Shown here piece by piece: positions 57,470 through 64,000 of a stretch of 64,000 bases of DNA. A program made the translations under genes and the position numbers. Under the pieces are notes generated by a model. The model saw nothing but the letters and a program-made list of their open reading frames with translations. It was not told the DNA's origin and ran no database searches. The stretch's first letter is position 1. Each line of letters opens with the position of its first letter. The DNA comes from Solen grandis (taxonomy: Eukaryota; Mollusca; Bivalvia; Adapedonta; Solenidae), in contig CM037778.1 in NCBI GenBank assembly GCA_021229015.1, positions 18,483,214 to 18,547,213 on the forward strand, in the 5' to 3' direction.

Positions 57470-59497
57470 TGTAATGCCCAGCATTGTGTTAAAAATTGTA
57501 GGGTGGTTTCCGGCGGTATCGCGGGTTCTCTGGTATCGCGGTATTATCATTTTGTTAGGAAAGACTTTGCTATTCGCCACCTAGTGACACCATTTTGTTA
57601 ACAGGAAGTTACGATTTTAATTGAAATAAACAAAAAGTAATATGTCTCCATAAATGGTAAGAAAAATGCAAATTTCTTGCAGTATACCGACTTTCAACCA
57701 TCACGCTTATGCTTATCACCCCATGTCCGCTAAAAACTGTTTTATAGCATAAAAAATGAATTGAAAGACTCGACAAATGCTAGATCTTCGTCTGCTGCAT
57801 TGTTTTATGAATGATGATTGTTTTGATCACGTAGCGACACCTGTAGGTGGAGCCAGCGGTCTTTTTTTAAAGAATACCGCGGTACCAGAGAATCATGGGA
57901 TTTCTTAGGTAGGACACACATGGCGAACAATAACATGTTATAAAACGTTATTAGAAAGATTGAAAAAATTAAAATTGTTTTCAAATTATGGTACAAAGGT
58001 GGAATAACAGTGACATACAAAAATAAATTTCAGATAAGACATCACTGATATTTTATTCCCGTTTATGTCGTTAGTACCGCGATATAAGAGAACACCATCC
58101 TACATAAATTGTTTGTTGCTTACGTAAATCAGAGCGTGTAATGTCCAGCATTATTACAGTAAATAATAAGATAGATATTGCACTAGGAAAGCTGTTTTTC
58201 TTAAATGCCTGCATTAATGTATAAGTTAAATATTATTAAACATTGTAGAAGTTTGAAAACGTCAACATGTGTAGTTGACTGTTTCTTTTCAACTTATGTG
58301 TATTGGCATTTCACTGAAATATGCACTGTTATGAAATGACATCTTTCAAATTTTGTACTGATAATAAGTTCATTACATGTATTACCTTCATTATGTCAAT
58401 CCAATTTCCTTTGAATTAAATCCTTTTTACTGTTAAATCACTTCCATGTTTAAGCCTTGTGCCTTAGTACACTTTATATGCAGTGTGTGTATTTTTAGAA
58501 TATGTACAGCTGACGTATTGCATTGTGGGAGATAATGATGATGTCACAAGGCAAAGGTCAGGTTTATATCTTCTGCAAATTCCCAAGATCTGTCAAACAA
58601 ATTCAACAGTGATATAAAGTTAGAAAATTGTGTATTTCAAAAAGGAATCTTTCTGGTCTTTATTATTAATGATTAATTAATGTATTCGTGTATTTTGTAC
58701 ATATTTATTTATTCATGTTAATTATTCAAATACTGTTAGAAGTGTGCAAAGTACTGTTTATTTAATGAAAGATTCTGACATTCCCGCATGTTATTTTGGG
58801 GGATTTGACGTTTTGGGAAACACAGGGAGTTTTAGGGAACGTTTTGGGGGTAGTGGGAAATGCAGGAAGTAGGTACTATATAAGGCTTCTCCCGCTGATT
58901 TTTGGGGCTCCAATTTCAAACTTCTTAGGGTTAGGATCTTATTTTTGGTTATTCTTCTCAGGCTTTCCTTATCATTTTTATACCAACATATTAATTTAGA
59001 TTTTATCACTTAAGCGCATTATACTTCCACTAATTTTAAAGTTGATTTTAAGTGTGAATCTGTGCATGTATTAGCCATTATGGTCACTGAATGGTTAATC
59101 TATAAGTCCTGGGGGAAATGTATTTTCTTTTCAGAAGTGCTGAAATCTGATTGTGCATATTGTTTATGAATTTATTACCAGGATTTAGGAAACTATTGAG
59201 ATAAGATATTCTGATTATTAAAACTCTAGTTGAATCCAACCTTGCATTATTTTTTATCATCGTCCCTTTATAAAGAGTTATTAATTATTTTTCATAAATA
59301 TAAGCCCGGAGTCAGTATTTTTTTAATACTTAAACATTTCACCTTGAGTGAAAGAGAAGTAGCCAATGCCACTTGATTGTCAGGTGCGTGTATGGTAAAG
59401 AGAGAAAGAGACACGCGCAGACACGCATCCGTTCAATCTAGATCAACCTGCTCATTACACAACCATCCGTTCGACCCAGATCAGCCGGCTCGCTACA
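57470..59497. mobile_element. 2.0-kb insertion with TG...CA ends and ATAT duplication inside the minisatellite
   Basis: The insertion begins TGTAATGCCCAGC (57470) and ends GGCTCGCTACA (59497). ATAT precedes it (57466-57469) and follows it (59498-59501), and removing it restores the array unit. TG/CA ends with a 4-bp duplication suggest a retroviral-type integration such as a long terminal repeat remnant. A related start, TGTAATGTCCAGC, recurs at 58138, and the 3' end has two ~38-bp repeats (catccgttc-a-c-agatca). No gag or pol coding was found, so it would be a solo LTR or a non-autonomous element. Confidence 0.5.
57497..58110. mobile_element. Possible foldback/MITE with GTAGGRTGGT ends
   Basis: The left end GTAGGGTGGT...GTTCTCTGGTATCGCGG is partly mirrored by the right end (CCGCGATATAAGAGAACACCATCCTAC). 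An internal inverted pair also matches: TTCTCTGGTATCGCGGTATT (57527-57546) and its near-perfect reverse complement at about 57873-57892. It lies inside the larger insertion. Confidence 0.45.
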
Positions 59498-59760
59498 ATA
59501 TGTAGGATACAAGGTAACATATGTAGGATACAAGTTAACATATGTAGGATACTAGGTAACATATGTAGGATACGAGGTAACATAAGGATACGAGGTTACA
59601 TATATGATATGAGGTAACACATGTAGAATACGAGGTAACATTTGTATGATACAAGGTAACTCATGTATGATGTTAGGTAACATACATATGAAACGAAGTT
59701 ACATAAATATGATACGAGATAACACATAAATGATACGAGATTACATACACTTATGATATG
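59498..59760. repeat. Minisatellite, ~20-bp unit (right part)
   Basis: A continuation of the array at 57050-57469 with the same unit (gtaggatac-aggtaacatat). It grades from about 59640 into diverged forms and then the gtgatatgaggtaacatttat type shared with 48600-48715. Confidence 0.85.
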
Positions 59761-60890
59761 GGTTACATTTATGTGATATGTTATATATTATTGGGGTAAC
59801 ATTTATGTGATATAAGGTAACATTTATGTGATATGAGGTAACATTAATGTTATAGCATTTATGTGATATAAGGTAACATTTATGTGATATGAGGTAACAT
59901 GCGAGTTGACCAGGATGGAATCTCTTGTATCAAAGTTGTAAGGTTTTTCAAGATATCATAGAGGTCGTGACCGTTCTTGATCAAGGATTAAATCTCAAGA
60001 TATACATGCAATATATCTATACTTAATAAAACTATATAAAATACAACTGTTTGTAATACACTGTACATCTCAATATGTTTGTTTGTTAGGGTTAACGTCC
60101 CACTGTCTACTTGAGAAAGATATAGTGCTGCCACACTCCAGTGATACGCCGTAGACCTGTGTCATGATACCACACCAGTCACATTATCCTGACACCGGGT
60201 CAACCAGTCCTGGGTCTACCCTTATATGCTGCCACAATTCAATGAAACGCTAATACCCCGGGAACCAGTCCGCGCCAGATAAAAAAGCTATACCAGTACC
60301 ATTCTTACGACTTTGTATGTCGTGTAGGAAATCGAACCCACACGACAAAGGTACCGGTTCTAAATATGTACATGTATTAGAAATAAGTATTAAAATGCAA
60401 CTAAAGTGCAGAACTAAATATATAACCAAATATATATCATATGACTATATATAAAACAGCTTTATAAAACATAATATAACTCATACATTGAAATATGTAT
60501 AAATGTAAGCTCAAAAAAAAAAATTTGTACATGTAATATAAACAATTATACAACTATATACCATACAACTATATTGATACATTATTTATGAAATTAATAA
60601 GTTTAAACTTTTTTTCTTTTACGTCGATTGGGAAACAAGTAAAACTTATACAAATATCTGTCGAAGGTTAAGGTTTCGACCAGTATTAATTGCTTACGTG
60701 TTCTTTAATTGTACATGGTGCCAGGCACTGACGTAGCTTTTTTTAGGCACAGTAGGCACGTGCCTAAACCTATAATTTCTCAGGCTAAGATGAAAAATAT
60801 AAACGTGCTAAAATCGAAATAAATATATAAACTGAAGGGAGAGAATGTAATGGAGCGAGTTATAAAATTTAACAGCGGATTTCTTACATT
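59761..60890. repeat. Copy 2 of the ~1-kb duplicated segment
   Basis: Same order as 48591-49570: gtgatatgaggtaacatttat repeats, GCGAGTTGACCAGGATGG, SINE remnant, AT-rich part, TTTAACAGCGGATTTCTT. It has an extra ~42 bp after ACCAGGATGGA and an extra segment inside the SINE. The copies have diverged noticeably, so the duplication is not very recent. Confidence 0.8.
60076..60358 (-). mobile_element. tRNA-derived SINE, 5'-deleted, with an internal insertion
   Basis: Reverse-strand copy of the 5681 family: (GTTT)n tail at 60077, the GTTAACGTCCCAC block, and a box B remnant (aatcgaacccac near 60330); box A is missing. About 60 bp (60236-60290, atgaaacgctaataccccgg) interrupts it relative to the 48848 copy. 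Confidence 0.7.
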
Positions 60891-62625
60891 TTTACATTAT
60901 ACAAATTTGTGTCGAATACCTAATGCCCGCATGTATCGAAAACACCAACAGTACAAAATAAAACATATCATCCCGGTCACTCTTCCATAGTTTATGTATG
61001 ATTTATAATGAGAAAATACTTTATGCGCTGGATATCAAGCTTGTGTCTCTTAATTGGGATTTAAATTTAAAATGTAAAACACACAATATGGCTGATCAAG
61101 ACAATATTTCGTGGAACTGGGGAGACGAAAAACGAAACGGCGGCCCATGGACGAAACATGCTTGCCAGTTTTCACATTTTCATAACTGGTATTCCACCAA
61201 ATTAGTAATTAATATGTATTTTATGCAACTTTTAAACGTTATGTTCTACTTGTGTAATAATTTATGCATCGTTATGATAAAATCGTGTTTTTTGGTTGCT
61301 GTTTTTTTTTTTTGCTGTTGTTGTTGTTTTTTTGTTTTTTTTGGGGGGGTGCTAAGTTTTAAAATCTACCTTTTTATCATAGGGAGATCGTCAAAAGGAC
61401 GTCCACCAGAGACTCGTTTCATTGTTTGAAGAATACATATATTGGTTTTAGCCATTTTCGAAGTAAGGCACAACAAAAAGTTAATTGTGCAGTTAAGTCC
61501 ATAAAATTGCCCTATCGTCCTCTCTCTCTCTCTCTCTCTCTCTCTGTGTCACTTTTTATTTACATGCGTTAAAGTGATTTTTCTCTGTATTCATCTTTTG
61601 CATAGAATGAATTAACGAAAGTAAGAGCATGCCTTTATAATATACCTTGACCTTTCCCATGTTAAATTTCTATATATTCGCCATTTGACAATTGTCATAT
61701 TACCCGCGAGAGTGATATTGAATTTTGTTCGGAAATTTAATTCGAACTTTTCGCATCTCGATCGGTAGCGCTTTTTGAAATGAGATGCATTTTCGTAACT
61801 ATCGGTGTTAACAACAATGTTAAACTGTTTTTGTTGCCATTGAATAAATATTTCTGGTTGATTAACTTGATTTTTATGTTCAGTCTAATAAAAATGAATA
61901 TCACATCCTATGGAGGGTGAGCACGTATTGGCCGATGACCCCCGATATCGGCTAACACCTTGTGGACATTACAAACCTCAAGTTGACAATACATGCTATC
62001 ATGTAACTATTTTTAACCCACTTTACATTATTAGAAACTACTCATCTCTCATATGCATGTATTCTAACCTCGACGGGGAACATGTCACCGGATACTTACA
62101 TCTTATGCTATATGTAAACATTCATCAAAACTTTTAAATGATAATTTTCATGGGGTGTTCATTTCCTAATTATCAAATATGAAGCAAAAAAACGACTGAT
62201 TTGGTGTGGATCTCGCACATTTTTTTCTCACACATCTATGGACCCACGAAGTTGTCATGGAAACAGACTCAAAACTACTGAATGTCATTATGTTTAATAA
62301 AGATTTTAGACGTGGGTGGAATAATTTGACGTCAACATCGAAAAGCACCAAATTATGTAACTACACTACTTACTTCCAAATCTAGTCGTTCTTAACAATA
62401 TTCCTGCAAACGGAAATATCGGAAAAATCCTATGAATGCGCGGTAGCATTTTCAACTCACGTACTTTTCGTGCAATTTCTCTATATTTAACAAATAAATA
62501 TATATTTATTCTGAGCTGATAACCTTTTCCTCTGTTTACAGATATGATTAATTTGCTGATAGGTCATTAGTTTGATCCACAGCTATGCCGAAAAATAATG
62601 ATAGATAAAACATGCTCAGCTCATT
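60891..62625. other. AT-rich interval with (TC)n, no supported gene
   Basis: A (TC)n microsatellite lies at about 61521-61546 and a T/G homopolymer-rich stretch at 61300-61350. An ATG in good context at 61088 opens a short frame (MADQDNISWNW...), but no exon boundary or family supports it. Confidence 0.4.
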
Positions 62626-62946
62626 TTAGTACACAGTCTCCTCCACCGTATTGGAATATTTTGCGAGTGCCAACATTGACGTCACATATGTATACGGCTC
62701 GGAGCTCCAAAATGGCCAGTAATCCGGGTAGTGATTGTAACCATGGAAATCGACGGGGGCGTGTATCCTTTTAACCATGTCCATATATTCCGACTCTGGG
62801 ATAACACCCTGCATTCCACGAAGGTATGTGCGCCCTAATTTTGTCGAAGGGTTGGAAGCGGTCGGGTTTTCGGGGTTAAAGTTTGTTGAATAATCGGAGT
62901 TTGTCGTGTTATCAGAGTTTCGGTTTGTCGGATAGCTGTAATGAGT
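62626..62946 (-). CDS. Terminal exon of an unrecognised tyrosine-rich protein, copy 2
   Basis: The last 106 residues are read on the minus strand after the acceptor CTTTCCTTCACAG, phase 0, and end EETVY-TAA. Its first part is Asn/Ser/Thr-rich and aligns only loosely with copy 1 (NR-x-x-DNTT and MQGVIPESEY). The C-terminal 39 residues are identical to copy 1. The two exons share strand, acceptor phase and layout and are best read as tandem paralogues, or as alternative last exons of one gene; the latter cannot be excluded. The function is unknown. Confidence 0.7.
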   Translation of the reverse strand, partial: THYSYPTNRNSDNTTNSDYSTNFNPENPTASNPSTKLGRTYLRGMQGVIPESEYMDMVKRIHAPVDFHGYNHYPDYWPFWSSEPYTYVTSMLALAKYSNTVEETVY

Positions 62947-64000
62947 CTGTGAAGGAAAGAAAAGCGGAACTATATACTTCAAAACTATCACGATAAATCA
63001 ACAATTATCCTTTAATCGAGCGAAAGAAATTATGCACCCTACACTATTTTCTTTGTGTGCCCCGTTGTGCAATAATTCCCAGTTTTACAAAAGATTGCAA
63101 ACCGGAAAAGTGACGATGGTCCATTTTGCAATACTTTTCCTCTTTGCAATAAACTTACAAAGTCTTTGCAACACTTTTAAATGCTGAAACACAATTGCAA
63201 AACGGGGAGTTAATGTAAAATGGGTTGCAACTGTGCTTTCATCAAACACACATAAAACTATCATAACTCGACATAACAATCATTTTTCATTTTAATCATT
63301 TATGTGGTAGACCCATGGTTTTGACTGTAAATTGATTTTTTTTTCAAATTTCCTTCGAGTAGCCGCCTATGACTTCACTAAATGCATTGAAAATTTAAAT
63401 TTAGTTGTGTATTTAGTCTGGCGACGAGGCAAGTCTTTTAGCGGAAAATCACAAACAGTCACAGGCATTGTAAGTTTGCATAATTACCGCAACCGATTTA
63501 ACTGTATCACTCCGCGCTCAGGACTGTGTTCACTTGTACATTATGTGAAGGTGACATGATTTTTCTCAACCGGAAATAACAGTCATGTACCCTGTCAAGA
63601 TTCTGTATACTGCAAAATTCAGTCCTATTTCTGCATTAATATATACTGATAACGCGTCGTACGTCACGTTATATACACGGCTTATTGACCAATCAGAAAA
63701 GAGAAATTTACTTTGCTGTATAATAAGTACTAAAGTATGGCCATGGCCTCCTTGGTGTGCAATCAGGGTCATGATCCTCATTCCAGATCAATAAAGCGCC
63801 GAAGGCTCTGTGAAACTACTGACGGGGTTATGAAACAAGCCGACTTACTAGTATCTACAGCTGCAGAAAAACGTGGCGAAACGCTGGGATTTAGCTAAGA
63901 AATTTGGGAGACAGTAAAATGTGATCGCTCAAATTGGTGCATGTACAAATTCATGTAAACCCATGATGTTGCAAAAGCGATCGATCATTTGCAGTAAAAC
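62947..64000. other. Right edge of window, no supported gene
   Basis: Probably an intron or upstream sequence of the minus-strand gene at 62626-62946. Several short imperfect TTGCAA-type repeats lie at 63070-63220. I see no signal-peptide exon or other coding exon here. Confidence 0.4.

Noticed and set aside
61088..61190. Possible first exon starting MADQDNISWNW with a good start context and a GTATTC that could be a donor
   Set aside because: No homologue recognised and no partner exon found; the frame continues into a T/G homopolymer. Transcript data would be needed.

Overview
The window looks like nuclear DNA from a bivalve mollusc (inference). It has GT-AG introns, a rhodopsin-class receptor gene, tRNA-derived SINEs, non-LTR retrotransposons, a Harbinger transposon, and elements with internal tandem repeats and a 5' microsatellite like those described in bivalves (pearl/CvA type). 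There are no operons, ribosome binding sites or bacterial genes. One scaffold gap of exactly 100 N lies at 42034-42133.

Left part (1-42033). This is almost entirely a nest of non-autonomous rolling-circle-like elements with Helentron/HINE architecture. Four families can be told apart by their ends. Each has a 5' terminus TTAG plus an inverted-repeat arm, internal tandem units, the complementary arm near the 3' end, a perfect hairpin, and a terminal CTAG (families 1 and 2) or CTTG (families 3 and 4) followed by TT. Families 1 and 2 also carry an (ATT)n microsatellite near the 5' end and ~450-bp units. Those units come in at least five diverged subtypes (called a, b, c, d and g here). They are dense in the palindrome TGACGTCA, usually as pairs or triplets spaced 10 bp apart. 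Several 5' heads stand in a row and are closed later by matching tails in last-in-first-out order, so elements seem to have inserted into each other's 5' microsatellite. SINEs, a 5'-truncated LINE and family 3 and 4 elements are inserted within. From about 33 kb, and badly from 35 kb to the gap, the sequence carries indels and inflated homopolymers relative to its clean copies upstream. I read this as poor consensus quality, not biology.

Right part (42134-64000). This is ordinary AT-rich DNA with few genes. A Harbinger transposon appears as a pair of convergent genes: the 3' end of a partner gene (+) and a five-exon HARBI1-like transposase (-). The transposase is broken by a 71-bp frameshifting insertion and by a family 4 element that landed just before the first catalytic Asp. 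The Harbinger seems to sit inside a LINE endonuclease fragment. Further right are an apparently intact single-coding-exon peptide-type GPCR (53342-54571), two paralogous terminal exons of an unrecognised tyrosine-rich protein on the minus strand (56445-56717 and 62626-62946), a minisatellite split by a 2-kb TG...CA insertion with an ATAT target duplication, and two local duplications.

The only gene I would call intact and host-like is the GPCR. The tyrosine-rich protein gene pair is probably real, but only its last exons are visible.
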